A DNA stretch of 64,000 nucleotides from Ottelia alismoides (GCA_037367405.1 JAZKJV010000299.1:558001-622000); one strand, 5' to 3'; numbered from the stretch's first letter, positions 51,681 through 64,000 are shown. Numbers and translations are program-made. The notes: a model not told the origin generated them from the sequence alone.

Positions 51681-53680
51681 TGCTAGTCCCTAGCAAATAC
51701 TTATGCAAATAAGTACAAAAAGAATCAAAGAATAAGAAGAAAAGAAAAGGCAAAAATAAAGAATTTAAAGAATAAATTGAATTGGTCATGATTATTAAAC
51801 TTTTCTGTACAAAATCAAAGTTTGGAGCTCAACTTAGACCTTGGTGTGAAAATGTGTGTGGAACCTGGTAGGGAACCAAATTTAAAACACAACAGCCTTC
51901 GATAGTCACAGAACTTGGTTCAAATCACCTCAATAGCCAGGTCAGAACTAGCCTACATCATACGCAAACCCTTATGACTATGAAGCTGACTTGTACAGTG
52001 TAAGTGATAGTGGCTCTCCACCTCAGAAGTAACAAAGAAACAACCTCCCCTAACTTGGTAACTCTAATGCCTTGGTCTAGCAACTCTTTCCTCGAGAAGC
52101 GGGGTATTCCCTTCTAAGTTCAAGTGCAACTGACTCAAGAAGAGGGGAAGAAGTATAGACTTTTGGAAGCTCAGCCAGTGTAGCTAAGTCTCCCGCTGCA
52201 AGCTTCATGAGATGTAAAATGGATACCATAAGCTTTTGCTTTATTGAACTATACATACTCCGGTGGGGTTATTAAATTTTCAATCCGACCCACCACTTTT
52301 TTTGGAGTTCTTTTTGCTTCTCTCTCTCTCTTTTTTTTTTTTATTATTGCATCTGTACAACATATCTACATGGTGCAGCATATATACAAGAAATTTCTCC
52401 TTAAGCCAGTAGACTATCCCTCTTTTGAAGCTTTATTGCAACCCACAGCTTCAGTCCTTAGACTTCATCACCACTAGACCAAGTTGAGGTGCACTTCCTT
52501 CACTATAAGAAGAAGAGAGGTTCCGCCTAGAAGTACTACCCTCATATGCTACCCCAAGCCAAAGGAAACTGCCTCCTCACCACCTCATCCATGGAGAGCT
52601 ATGTGAAAGGTGCAGGTGTCCAAGTTAGGTCACGGCCGACAAGAGTCATGCGTGTGTTTCGAAAAGTTCTAGTTAGTCCACTGAGGTGCCTTGAACCCAG
52701 CCCTGCTTTCTCAAAGAATTAAGTCTGACTGGACCTGAAGTACCTTAAACTTAGTTCCCATAAGGTTCCAGTGCAGTTAGGTGTAGTAAGGTCCAACCAA
52801 GCTCCAATCTTCGACTTTATTGGACTAGTTCAATCATCAAGCTCAATAAAAGAACATGCATGCAATGCAAATGCTATTTACAAATATGCAAAGAATAATG
52901 CAATTTTTCAAAGAATTTGAAAACAAAGAGAAGAATTTTTACACAAAGAATTTTTGCAAATAAAAGAATTTTGACACTCATAGTAGAAAATATGTACAAC
53001 TATTTACATGGGCGCGCAGCTTTATTTTACAAGAATTAAGAATTTATAATTTAGTTTTTGTTTATAGGTATATATGTACACTTATTAAAGAATTGTGTTT
53101 ATTTTTATTTATTTATTTATTTTCTTTCTTTTCTTTTTCTTTTATTATTATTATTATTATTATTTTATTATACGTGACTATTCCTCAAATTTATTTGACA
53201 CAAATTTTTCAAACAATTTTTGAAAACTATAGTCCAAAATAATTTTTACAAATATTTTTACAAGCATGTACACACATTTGAAAATCATTTTGCAAAGGTT
53301 TTTCAAAACAGTATATATAGATTTTTCAAAATATTTTTACAACCATTTTTCAAACCATTTGCAAATCATTTTTCAAACATTTTATTTCACACAAAGAAAA
53401 TAAATTTTTACAAGCCACACATTTTTACACAGGTTGAAAACATGTAACAAAATGCTTTCAAAATAGTTTTCAATAAATGTTCACAATACTTTTCACACTA
53501 TTTTTCAAACATTTTGCAAAAAACATTTTCTCCTGATTTATTAATCAGTATATACAAAAATAATTTGAGGAATACTCCCATCTTTTTATTAAGGATTTTT
53601 AATGAATTTAAAGAATTATTAGCCATATTATTACGAAAGTACGAGTTATGGCTAAAGTATATACATAGTATATACGACCC
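51681..53680 (-). other. Non-coding interior of the large retrotransposon, part 1
   Basis: No open frame with retroelement motifs. It includes A/T-rich stretches with repeated ATTTTTCAAA/TTTGCAAA words (about 52910-53530) and a TTA microsatellite near 53144-53166. Confidence 0.6.
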
Positions 53681-53681
53681 C

Positions 53682-54200
53682 CCTATACTTAGCTTGAGCT
53701 ATGTCCTCATAGATCGAAAAGAAAAGAGAAGACATAACTCGTACTGAGTATAGACAAGTCTAAAAATATATGAATAAGAAATGAACGAATGAGAAGTTGA
53801 CCGTCCCCACTATACTTAGGATTAAGTAATCCTAAGTATAGCAGACTGTACACAAAGCAGGGAGGGTCAAGGGTGGGAATAAACAGCTGAACAAATAATG
53901 GGTGAACCCCCCTATACTTAGGACAAAGTACGTCCTAAGTACAGAAAACTGACACAAAGGGGCGACACCTTTTATTTAGATACAGAAGATAGGAAAGGAA
54001 AAAAGAAAAGAAGAAAAGAAGAAAAGATAGATACAGATTGATAAAAAGATCGTTGAGAATCTACACATCACTCCCCCTATACTTAGGGTGAGATATCCCT
54101 TAGTATAGGCAACAATAGAAGTGACGAAAATGTGCAAGGAAAGAACAACTCGGTGTGTGCCCCCCTATACTTAGGACAAGGTACGTCCCAAGTGTAGACA
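53682..54200 (-). repeat. Array of polypurine-tract-like hairpins
   Basis: Five copies of CCCCCTATACTTAG (at about 53687, 53806, 53909, 54073 and 54162), most followed by an inverted arm. The second is a perfect 15-bp stem, CTATACTTAGGATTA, two bases, then TAATCCTAAGTATAG (53810-53841). On the element's strand each copy reads CTAAGTATAGGGGG, like the functional polypurine tract at 51663. Confidence 0.85.
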
Positions 54201-54649
54201 CAAAGATATGGCGATAGATCTGGGACACACATAACATGCGGGAGAAAGAATGAACAAGGCACACATATATACAATTGGTGAAAAGCTGGTGAAGTACAGG
54301 ACGGTGTCTGGTAAGCGACTACCGTGCTCTCGTCGTCGTCTCCCTGTGAGAACGAGGACGCAGTCAGAAGGTGAAAAGACACCCGGATCTGCAATCAAGT
54401 GGGTGTCAGCTACCGGAGTCAAATAGGTCAGAAAGGATAGATATCGGGTGCGGTAGCATGAAGCAAATGATCGGCTTATATGGTCAACATGAAGGAACAG
54501 AGCCGATACCGTAAGACCGGGAGGAAGACAGAGCAGTACAGACTCCTCCGGTTAATTAGAGTCTCAGATAGATATGGAAGATAGAGAATAGGAGACACCA
54601 TGATATCCGATGATGGTGAGGTAGAAAGATCATAAGCACACACCGAATA

Positions 54650-55715
54650 CCGCAAGCCATGGCTCAACCGTGCGAGGGTCCTCAAGGTGAGCAGAATCAG
54701 AGAATAATCAGACGACTCGGCTCAGGAGACACCAGAAATGAAGCCGAGTACCTATAAAATGATGTTCTCTCCCGCAGATAACCCTCGGGGAGTAGTACAT
54801 GCTAATCAATGAATAATCAGAACAGAAGCTCACCCTTGCGAGGATCGTCAAGGAGAGCGGGCTCAAAGGAGCCTGATCCATCAGACGGATCACAGGGACG
54901 GTCTCGGTAGGTGACAGATCGGCTACCGGCAGAAGAGACCGTCAAATCTAAAGGATGTGGCAGTGTCCCGCAGACAACCCTCGGGGAACGTGCTGCCAGC
55001 TAGGCATGAAAATAACAGATACCAGAAGCTTAACCTTGCGAGGACCGTCAAGGCGAGCAGACTCAAAGGAGTCTAATCAGAAAGGCCCCATGATCTGTAG
55101 ATCAGATAGGCATCTCAAGATGGGACCAAGAATCATGTATATTAGACGACTCGATTCCGTGTTCCGCACATCGGAGACACAATCAGCAAGGTGGAATCGA
55201 GCGTAATAGAGTGTCGCAATCTCTCGCAGATAGTCCTCGGAGAGAACTGCGATCTAGGCAAGGAATAGTCAGAATGTTTCTCAACCTTGCGAGGGTTGTC
55301 AAGGTGAGAAGAGGGCTCATAGGAGCCGGATCCATCAGACGGATCCACATAGTGGTCTCTGTAGTCGACACCTCGGCTACCAACAGGAGAGACCAATCAG
55401 ATCTGAAATATGTCATAGTCTCCCGCAGATAACCCTCGGGGAGCTATGAACTAGGCATGGAATAATCAGAAAAGTGGAGCTCTACCTTGCGAGGACCGTC
55501 AAGGAGAGCGGACTCAGATGAGTCAAGTACATTGGCCTCGTGTACTGACAGGTCAAGTACCAAATCTCAGGGGGAGGCCAATCAAACATAGTATCTGACT
55601 CGGTTTCAGGTCCCATCACAATGGCGACCCAAGCAGTGAATGAAACCGCAGTCCTAGAAATTGTCGCATTCTCCCACAACTAGTCCTCGGGGAGCACTGC
55701 GAGCTAGATCAATGT
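54650..55715 (-). repeat. Diverged tandem modules, about 190-260 bp, five to six copies
   Basis: Each module has CCCGCAGATAACCCTCGGGG (or a variant) followed by CCTTGCGAGGACCGTCAAGG (or a variant) and AGCGGACTCA-like words. The CTCGGGGAG-type core occurs near 54783, 54975, 55230, 55435 and 55686, and the TTGCGAGG core near 54668, 54835, 55035, 55286 and 55485. Copies are clearly diverged, so the array is older than the present insertion. Confidence 0.85.
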
Positions 55716-57990
55716 AGGTCATGGAAATGCCGGCAAGTCATCTCAGGTCCTCAAAAGCAATAAATCATTCAATCATTTGGAGGGCATAAGATCATGCAAG
55801 GGAGCAAATAATAATGTCATTCACCAAACATCCCTTGGGTCAATCCAGTCAGCTGAGATGGCACAAAAAAATATTCAGGAATCCTCTAAGTGCCAGGGTG
55901 GATCAGAGAGTCAGGAGATTAAGGATGGGTCAATCAAGAAAATGAGAAACCATGTAGGATTCGCACACCTTTATCAAGAAGTCCAAATTAGAATAATCAG
56001 TCAATCCTCAAAACCAAGATGGGTGGAACCTCAAAAAGATAGATCAATCAATGCTAATGAAATCTTCATCAAATCATTGCATCATATCACATCCTTAATC
56101 CGGTGTGCGAGAACTAAAATTCCTCAATAATGCATCACACCTATGCTCTATGCATCAGCAAAAATCCTCAAGAAATCCATATGCATGTATCAAAGGTAAA
56201 TCCACCAAATCGATCTCAGCAACCTCAACATCATGGGCCCGGCCTAATTAGTATAAATGATCCTCAATGCGGGTCTCATCAATATGCACAGCATTCCCGG
56301 GTAATGGGAGAGATGATACAGGGGACACGAGGAAGATGGATAAAGAAGGGTACACAATGGGGTGGAGAAGCTGATTGAGCGGGGCGTGCCAATACCGTGG
56401 GTGGTAGAAGGGCGATACAGAGGGAACGAGGAGGGCGGGTGAGAAGATCGGGATATAGACAAAATTGGGTGTTCCACACAAGGCGGGAACACCGTCAAAA
56501 TGGTGAGTCAAGGAGAGCGCTCTCCCTGAACCAGAGAAGATGATACGGAGGATACGAAGAAGATGGATGAAGAAGAGGTAAACAAAGGACTTGGCGAAGA
56601 ATGATTGAGCTCAAGCGCCAATATCACGACTCGATGCAAGATGAAGAGATATATGTATAAGAGAGATAGAGAGACTCAAAGATGAAAAATGCATGACTCA
56701 CACGGACGGGACCGTCTACTCTAATAATGAATGGAAAACACAACAAACTCCAAGTCACAATCAATACACAAGGCAACACCCCCAATTCACCTACTCAACA
56801 CAGTGAAGACCATCAGGTGACGGTCATTTATCTTTTCATTTTTAGAGTTAGGTGAGAATCACAAAAATTGTACAATCACGTAGGAGGCTTTGGGCTCTAC
56901 TCCTTAGTGTGTACGTAAGCAATTTAAAACGCATACAATGAGGGGGTTGCTCTCCCCAAGTCAAGGAATTCATTACATTTTATTTTTAGGTCAATAGAGT
57001 TAGCAGTCCCGATTTTATTCAAATTATCACTTTTTTGGGTATTTTCAATGCACGTGCCTATCGAGGTTCCAATTTCCATTAAGCATCCTAGGTTGGCAAA
57101 ATCAGAGGGAGAAGATCGGAAAAGCCATGCAAGTCGGAAATCGATGATGCATGCTAAGTAAGAAGACTTACAGTGCCTCCCAGCTCTCTCCATGCGGGAT
57201 GCAAAACAGAATTTGAAACCTATGCTATATGCAAATGCAAGCCGAAGAAATCGCCCTAGGATAGTAACTGCTATTATCGTGAAGCACCACAAGTCGGTCA
57301 CTTATCCCTAACCTAAGGGTCCGGTCTTGGCTCACCCCTCCTCTTCTCGACACGCTCGAGTCCAGGAGTAGCGCTTGATGGGGCTCGCTCACGGCACAGG
57401 GGTTAAGAGATAAATGAACCGACTGTTTAGATTTGACTAGGTCCAAAACGCACTATAGGTACATGCAAATATATTAGGGTGTTTGGACCTTAATCTATCG
57501 GCAAGCAATTCCTAAGATAGGGCTCATTCACACAAAATAATGAAAATAAAATAAAAACGAAAAAGCGTCAAAACCGTCGAGGCCCCCAAGGGAACAATCC
57601 CTCGGGCAATGGACCTCGGGAGTCGGAGTGTACCTGTGAGAGTCCTGTATTATTACAAAATTCTAAGTGTCACTCTCTCACATAAATATACATAATAAAA
57701 TAATGTGCATAAAAATAGAGACTGTCTTCAAAAATTCTCTTTCTTCTCCCTTTGATGCTCTCTCCTGTTGGCTTGGCATAGAAGAGCCAACTCCACCTCG
57801 CTCGGGTGCATAGGTCCTCCTAAGAGGTCCTCCTTCGCTTGGCGGTCCCTCGCATCAAAGACAAAAAGAAAGAGATGGTCAGAGCAGTCAATCAATAATA
57901 TCAAATAAAAATTACACAAATAAATAAATGAAGGACATGAACAAAGAATCACATAACTGAACAAATAACCACACAAAATCATACAAAATC
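55716..57990 (-). other. Non-coding interior of the large retrotransposon, part 2
   Basis: No gag or pol motifs in any frame. A diverged local duplication lies at about 56300-56400 and 56520-56620 (words AGATGATAC, GGAAGATGGAT or GAAGATGGATGAAG, GATTGAGC). The remainder shows no repeat I can define. Confidence 0.6.
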
Positions 57991-57997
57991 CGTTGCC

Positions 57998-58015
57998 TCC
58001 CCGGCAACGGCGCCA
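57998..58015 (-). promoter_or_regulatory. Primer binding site (tRNA-Asp type)
   Basis: On the minus strand TGGCGCCGTTGCCGGGGA lies two bases after the LTR end. It is the usual primer site of Athila/Tat-type Ty3/gypsy elements and fixes the element's orientation. Confidence 0.88.
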
Positions 58016-58017
58016 TT

Positions 58018-61000
58018 TGATGACTGGGGAAAGTCAAGGGTCTAGATATCTCACGAGGCGAGAAATCAAGTCGCTGCATTGACCACTTAAAGATCCCCAG
58101 ATCGATCAACAATTAACCCACAATAAATATATGCAATGAATATCTAAAAATGTGGAAGTGTAAATTTATTATAACTCTACATGTAAAATGTGTATAGGTG
58201 TAAGTACAGGTAGAGGGCGAACACTGGGAGGCGAATGGTTGTATGTCATGTATCGTTCAATTATTCAATCATTGGTTCATGTCCTTTTATTGTTTTAGTG
58301 GGTTTTGGGTTTTGTAATTTTTTTTTTATATTTGTGTTTTATAATTTTATATTTTTTTTATTTTTTTTTAATATTTTTAGTTTATATAATATAATTAGAT
58401 AAATATATATATATAAGACAATATATATATAAAGAGGTATATGTATATAAGAAGAGAAGAGAAGTACTATAGTCTATAGATATATATGTATACTTAAAAG
58501 ATATATATAGATATAATTTTTTTGCTTTTTAATATTTTCTAATTTTTTGTTATTTTCCTGAATATTTCTAATTTTTATGTATTTTTAATTTCAAAAATGT
58601 CCACAAAATAGGACTAATTAAATAGCCGTTATATAATTTGGGTTTTAAAAATACAAAATAAACTCCAAAAATTCCCAAATTAATTTTAATATATATTAAT
58701 AATAATATATAGATAATTATAAAAGAGAAAAATATATTTTTGGTGTTTTTTAAGGATTTTTCTATTTTTTTGTTGAATTTTGGAGCTTTCTGATTTTTTT
58801 AATTTTTTTCATATTTTTAGGGTTTTTTCATTTTCTGGACTCAATATATATATAAATATATCATATATAATTTTTTTGGAATTTTTCAAAAACATTTTCT
58901 AATTTTTTGTATTTTCTAATTTAGACAGTACCAAAAATGGCTTCTTTTTCATTTTTAATAATTAGGAAAAATGCAAAAAATGCGAAATAAAATATGTGCG
59001 TGAACAAGCATGGCATAGAGCACCTATCCTAATTTTTGTGGATTTTTAGAAGCCATCTAGGTATTTTTAATAAATGGATAAAGATACAAAAATAAAACAG
59101 CCTGGCAGGGGTATTTTTGCAAATAAAATAAATTCCAGGGCTTCAATGCAAAAATACAACAGAATAAACATTTATTTAAGTTTCGGAATCAAATTACAAT
59201 ATTCAAAAACCGCCAGGGTATACATGCAAAATTTCACGCGCCTCACGTGGGACTGCACGTGAGGCGCGGAAGGACCTAAATGCAAATACTATAAACTCAG
59301 GTCCTTTCTACAAAATTTACATTTTATTTATAACGTGCTAAAATATTTACAGAATTAAAAATTAAATACAAAAAGGCGGGCGATGGTTTTTGCAATTTAC
59401 CCCCAAAAGAGGCGCTTCATCCGACGGCTGATCTTCGTTCACTTGACACGGTGGCGCCTCCACATGCACCGATGACGCTTCGCCGATGGAGGCTGAGATT
59501 AGGTCACTCGTGTGATCTGACGGTCGATGCAGAGTCCCATCCAACGGCTGTGATCAAAACTGGGGCCTTCGTCTTCATCCAACGGCGGAGAGGACGCATG
59601 GAAGAACAGGGAAGAGGTCTCGCCGAGGCGAGCTTCTTCCTCCTCGATCTCGCTCTCCGGCCGGTCTTCTTCGCTCTGAAGGTCCACAAAGCTCCTGGAG
59701 GGTGTCTCTAGCTGCTGGAGGTCTCAGATCGACCAGAGGTTCACTGGAGCGCCCCCGCGAGGTCGGAGAAGGCAAGGTGCTCCAGGTACCTCCGGCGTGC
59801 GTGCGACGCGTCTCCTGGTGCTTCTCAACGCACCAAACCTGCACAGGAACTAAACTCGGCTCGAGGTCGTCAACCTCGACCTGGGGTTTGAAGCTGTCAG
59901 CACGCGGATGATGATGGGCGGAGAAGCTCCGGCGAAAAGCGGAGGAGGAGCTTCGATTCGCGAAGCCTCGGAGGCTCCGGTGGCTAGGAAGTGGCTGGAA
60001 GGTGGAGAAAGCGGTGGGGAACGAAATGGTGGCGAGATGGTATCGGGGCACAGTCGGAAACAGGGTGAAAAGCTCGCCGGGAGCAGAGCTCCGGCGAACT
60101 TCGAATCGCCTAAACTACGCTAAGTCTAGTCATTAAACACTAAACTAAAGACAGAAATGAAATGCTAAAATGAAAACCTAACTAAAACAAGTAAAAGTAC
60201 AGCTCTTATACCTGGGGGTCGCCAGGGAGCAGGGTGGTCGCCGGAGCACCACCGCGTCAAAATTCCTCCTTCTCCGGCCGAGTCAACTGCTGGTGAAGCA
60301 CCTCCTGTCACGAGGGTAACGCCAGGAATCGAATCGAGCGCAGCAAGGGGGGTGAAATTGGCCCAATTCGGCAGAGGAGGAAGAAGCTTTTATTTATACA
60401 CAATTCTGAAGACCCCCAGTGACCGGCGATTATTAATGAATCGGTGGTATGCACAATGGATCCAAGATCTCGGCGGGATTCACGGATGGTCAGGGAACAT
60501 TTTTCATGAAGGGATCGAAGGCGATGGATGATAGATTCGAGCGGGAAAAAAGGGAGAAGACGGGCGAAAAGATAGTGCCCGTCAAGTCAAGCGGCTGGAG
60601 GCCGAGTGACCGGGGTCAACTCGCGGAGGGACCTGATTGGTCCACCTCAGCCGCTACACGCCAAACAGGGATCCTTATTAGAAATTGATTTATTAGTTGG
60701 GTAAATGATTTTATTAATTTTTGCTTATAAAATAAAAAATGTGTATTATTTCCTGTAGTATTTATTCATGATTTTTTTTGAATTTTTCGAGGTGTTTTAT
60801 TATAGTTTTATTTGAATAATGTGTATATGTATGTATTTACATGTATTTTTATGTATTTTATTTTTAGTTTATTTATTTTCTTTTATTATTTTATTGGCTT
60901 ATTTTATAAATTCATAATTTATTTTTGTGAGTGTGAAGGTATTTTTATTTAATTTTTATGAAGTTTATTTACATTTTTAAATAAATAGGTCTATGTATAT

Positions 61001-61964
61001 GTAAGTATACTTATAGGTATTTTACCTGTATATTATATACATTTTATTTATTTAATGAATTTTATTATGTTTTTATTAAGGATTTGTATTTTTAATAGGA
61101 CATATATAATATATACATTATTGCAAAAATATAAATAAATAAAGAATAAAAGAATAAAAATCCCTTTTATGTATGCACATTAGGTAGCATAGATATTTGT
61201 CTATATATTATATAGAATTATTTTTATTTTACAGTTTCTTTTGGGTTTTATTCTAATGCTAGTATATATATGAATTATATACATTATTTACAAGATTCTA
61301 AAAATATTAATTTATAAAAATAATGAATATTGAATAAAATGAATATTTTAATCAGGTATTATGTACAAGAAGGGCCAAAAACCTAAACTTCCACAGATGG
61401 ACTCCAAAATTATGAAACCAATTTTATAAAATAGTTCATGGAATGCTATATACAATTAAAGGTGAGTTTGGGTGATTTGGAGTTTTTATTTGCAAGATAT
61501 GGGTCTGTGAAGTTGAGACTTTGGCTTTTTATTTTGTGTATAAAATGTACACTGAGTATTATTTTTACACAAACTCAATTTTGTATTTTTATTTACCTTA
61601 TTATCTGCAACTTTCATGTACAAAGTTTCTTTATTTGATGAATAAATGCATAAATGGATGAATAAATAAATGAGGTATTTATTGTATATCGGCCCTTATC
61701 TCCCCCTACTTTATTCCTTGTCGACCAATACCATGCTGGCCTTGGTCTCGGGGTTAGGGTCATAAAATATTTGCAATATTTTATTCCTTTTTCTTTTCTT
61801 CTCTTTATTCTATAATTTCGGCATTAAAAACCCTATTTAATGTACAATAAATACAAGAAATAATGAATGCTATTATATACAAAATTAATGCTATTTACAT
61901 GCATTTGCTGGGGTTTTTAAAGGCCAAAATGATAGAATAAAGGTGATGAAATGGAGATTCATCA
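58018..61964 (-). repeat. LTR, right copy (5' LTR of the element)
   Basis: 3,947 bp, near-identical to 47712-51662. It carries the same GC-rich core and the same G-box inverted repeat (59238-59267). As the upstream LTR on the minus strand it would hold the active promoter. Confidence 0.95.
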
Positions 61965-62154
61965 GGGGGGGACTAAGACAAATTACATACACGAAAAAAA
62001 TAGAATAAAGAATCTCCTTTTCACTTGATATGGTTAAAACATGCATATTTCTACTAAAAAATAATAATATGACATTAAAGCAATATCAAATTAAACAAGG
62101 CTAAAAGATGTTGTGTGCACCTGAATATGAAATTATTTAAATCGTACACGTCAT

Positions 62155-63998
62155 GACTTCAAATCAAATTCATCGATAATTGATTATATCGAGAACTTCT
62201 CTGCAATGTCTTTCTCAATATAAGTTAATATAGAACTCCTCAGAAAATCATCTTCCATTTTATTACGAAGCTTGGATTTTATAATCTTCATAGCTGAAAA
62301 TGCTCTTTCTGTTGTTACAGTTGAGATAGGGAAGTGTCAGCACAAGTCGAATCAATCTATCAACCAAATAGTATATCTCTGTCTTTCTTGTTTCTACTAT
62401 TTTTTGACAAAGGTCCACAAGATTTGAGATGCTTTTTAAGAACGCGATGTGTAGTGACATCTGATTTGTAATGTAGCAATTGCTTTTGTAATAATATCAG
62501 CTCATGATCTGTAAAATCAGCAGGATAAAAGTTCTTTGCTAATTTGCCATATATCCATATTATTGAATAGCTTGTAGTCATCTCTAGGATTCAAAGCTGC
62601 ACTTAGAGTAAGAAGAGTAGTAGCATCCTCACTAAACCGGTTGTTTTAGTTCTAATAACTGGGAGTCTATGGTAGCAGTAAATATATCCACTCGGAAAGT
62701 GATGAAGTAATGGAACTTGATGTATTTGATCACGGGATCTTGCTCGACTTCGAGAATAATGAGAATTCATATCTGAAACATCAATGTTTCATTTCTGGCA
62801 AAATAATGCAACCTTCTCAAATAATGAACACCAACCATCTTCACGTGCTTTTGAAGGTGCTCTTTTGTGGAAGAAACAAGTTGCAATGTACTCAAAATAT
62901 CTAAATTCTTCCGTTGCAAAACTTGACATAAATCTTTTGTAATCCTCATGATGTATTCCATTATATGCATGATAAGAATAAATTCAAAAGACGTTATAGA
63001 CTCATATGCTTCATTTGTCTCTCCACGTTGTAAATAAGTATCGCTGTCATTTATAGTTGCCAAAAGCACTTACACACTGCACTGTACATCTTGATAAAAC
63101 TACGTGTAGATCTATAATAAGAACTCCATCGAGTCTCACACGGACGTTGTTGAGTACCAATCTGATTAAATCCAAATGCCCTATTGGATTTCATCAATAG
63201 AAAGTAGGTAGGCAACATCCTCTGCTTGAGCAGCTTGTAATTCATCATCACGTTTGGAAGATGCATTGACGATGTTGACAACAATATTTAATTTACTAAA
63301 GAATTTGTGAATAGGGATCATTTTGTTGAAGTGGTAACAAGAGCTAGTTGGAAGCGATGAGCCATGCAATGAACGTAATATGCGTATTTACTGTCTTTCA
63401 TAATCAAAGATTGTAATCCATTCCATTCACCGCGCATGTTACTTGCTCCATCGTAACCTTGAACTCTTATTCTTCTATAATCAAGTTTATTTAACAAGAG
63501 AGTTTCAAAAAGTCTATTTTTTAATGTTGCAGCTCTAATATTGAGAATATGAATTAGATCGAAAAATCTTTCACGCAAGATACCATTTCGATCTACAAGT
63601 CTAAGCACAATTGCCATTTATTCTCTTTTTGATTCACCTCTAGCTTCATCAATTATCACGCAAAAATGGAGCATCTCCAATCTCTTCCACGATAGCATTT
63701 CTAACCTTGTTGGCTACAATACGAAGAATTTCTTTTTGTACATCGGGAGATGTGGATTTAGCATTTTGTGGTGCATTTTTCAAGACAACCTTATCTACCT
63801 CTTCACTATAAGTTTCAATTAATTTGATTAACTCGATACAATTTCCACGATTACTTGAACCTGGTCTTTCATCATTGCCTCTAAATGCACATGCTTGAAA
63901 TGTTAACCATCGAACAACATCAATTGTAGTCTTTAGTCGCAATCTATTTTCTCTTATCAATATGTCATCTTGTTTTTGAAATACATTTTCAATGTGTT
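62155..63998 (-). pseudogene. TTF-class hAT transposase, central and C-terminal part
   Basis: Minus-strand frames from the window edge show FQKQDDIL, then ENRLRLKTTIDVVRWLTFQA (DUF4371 start), STSPDVQKEILRIVANKV, MAIVLRLVDRNGILRERFFD, GYDGASNMRGEWNGLQSLI, YVHCMAHRFQLALV, PCETRWSSYYRSTRSFIKMY, and the hAT dimerisation block TERAFSAMKIIKSKLRNKME at about 62290. Frameshifts and several stops break it. It is less decayed in the DUF4371 start than the copy at 44503. The N-terminal TTF finger lies beyond the window. Confidence 0.88.
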
Positions 63999-64000
63999 GT

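Larger units (their letters stand above)
47712..61964 (-). mobile_element. Large non-coding Athila/Tat-like LTR retrotransposon (14,253 bp)
   Basis: Two direct LTRs of 3,951 and 3,947 bp begin TGATGA and end in CA whichever strand is read, flanked by GGGGG on both sides. The primer site TGGCGCCGTTGCCGGGGA lies two bases inside the right LTR on the minus strand, and a polypurine tract lies inside the left LTR, fixing the orientation as minus. That primer site (tRNA-Asp type) is typical of Athila/Tat Ty3/gypsy elements. The 6,355-bp interior has no gag-pol, so this is a LARD-type non-autonomous element. Confidence 0.92.
47679..64000 (-). mobile_element. Second TTF-class hAT, split by a 14-kb LTR retrotransposon, runs off the window
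   Basis: The plus-strand left boundary CAGGGACGAAGCCAG (47679) is the element's 3' end. Coding sequence on the minus strand resumes right of the retrotransposon and continues to the window edge. It lies tail to tail with the first member (3' end at 46590). Confidence 0.82.

Noticed and set aside
53220..53747. Two 75-77 codon plus-strand frames
   Set aside because: Composed of Phe/Lys/Asn repeats from A/T-rich words. No domain, and in a non-coding retrotransposon interior.
54650..55715. CRISPR-like or tRNA-like regular repeats
   Set aside because: Repeats are diverged and the spacing varies from about 190 to 260 bp. They lie inside an LTR retrotransposon and have no tRNA fold or cas genes.

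Overview
This is nuclear DNA from a flowering plant. It contains GT-AG introns, the 3' part of a plant general transcription factor gene, and a dense nest of plant transposons: Ty1/copia, Ty3/gypsy, hAT, Mutator, CACTA, Tourist, Helitron, L1 and RTE. A run of 100 N (24742-24841) marks a scaffold gap. The species cannot be fixed from the sequence.

Region 1 (1-24741) holds the only conserved host gene I can support: the 3' part of TFIIF subunit beta (RAP30 homologue) on the plus strand, with four exons (2340-2470, 2545-2619, 2973-3122, 22968-23090) encoding 158 residues and a stop. Its 5' exons are not in the window. The last intron (3123-22967) is 19,845 bp and splits the C-terminal winged helix. 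It is packed with nested mobile DNA: a hAT inside another hAT (3647-8068), an L1 relic, an RTE tail, a Ty3/gypsy integrase relic, and a Ty1/copia element (13993-22204). That copia element was itself hit by a Mutator-like element in its 5' LTR, a hAT in gag (which carries a Mutator-like MITE), and an RTE LINE in RNase H. Most of these insertions still have readable target-site duplications.

Region 2 (23091-30395) lies downstream of the gene. It contains a Tourist MITE, the gap, a TIR element carrying a 63-bp minisatellite, a Mutator-like MITE, and a complete non-autonomous Helitron on the minus strand (27303-29738).

Region 3 (30396-46590) is a second nest. A hAT gene of the TTF-finger/DUF4371 class was split by a minus-strand Ty1/copia element. 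The copia leader was then hit by a 6.87-kb Mutator-like element (37041-43906) with about 500-bp palindrome-rich TIRs. It encodes a mudrA transposase and a separate four-exon plant mobile domain (PMD) protein. At the far side, the copia 3' LTR and the middle of the hAT gene are missing; a 705-bp copy of sequence from 1.7 kb upstream sits at the breakpoint.

Region 4 (46591-64000) holds a CACTA terminus and a second hAT of the same family on the minus strand. The hAT is split by a 14.25-kb minus-strand LTR retrotransposon (47712-61964) with LTRs of about 3.95 kb and a tRNA-Asp-type primer site typical of Athila/Tat Ty3/gypsy elements. It has no recognisable gag-pol. Its interior instead carries an array of polypurine-tract-like hairpins and a block of diverged tandem modules. 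The hAT runs off the right edge.

Apart from the TFIIF beta exons, essentially every coding-like segment is transposon-derived. Most are broken by stops and frameshifts, many of the stops being of the CAG/CGA/TGG-to-stop type expected from methyl-cytosine deamination.
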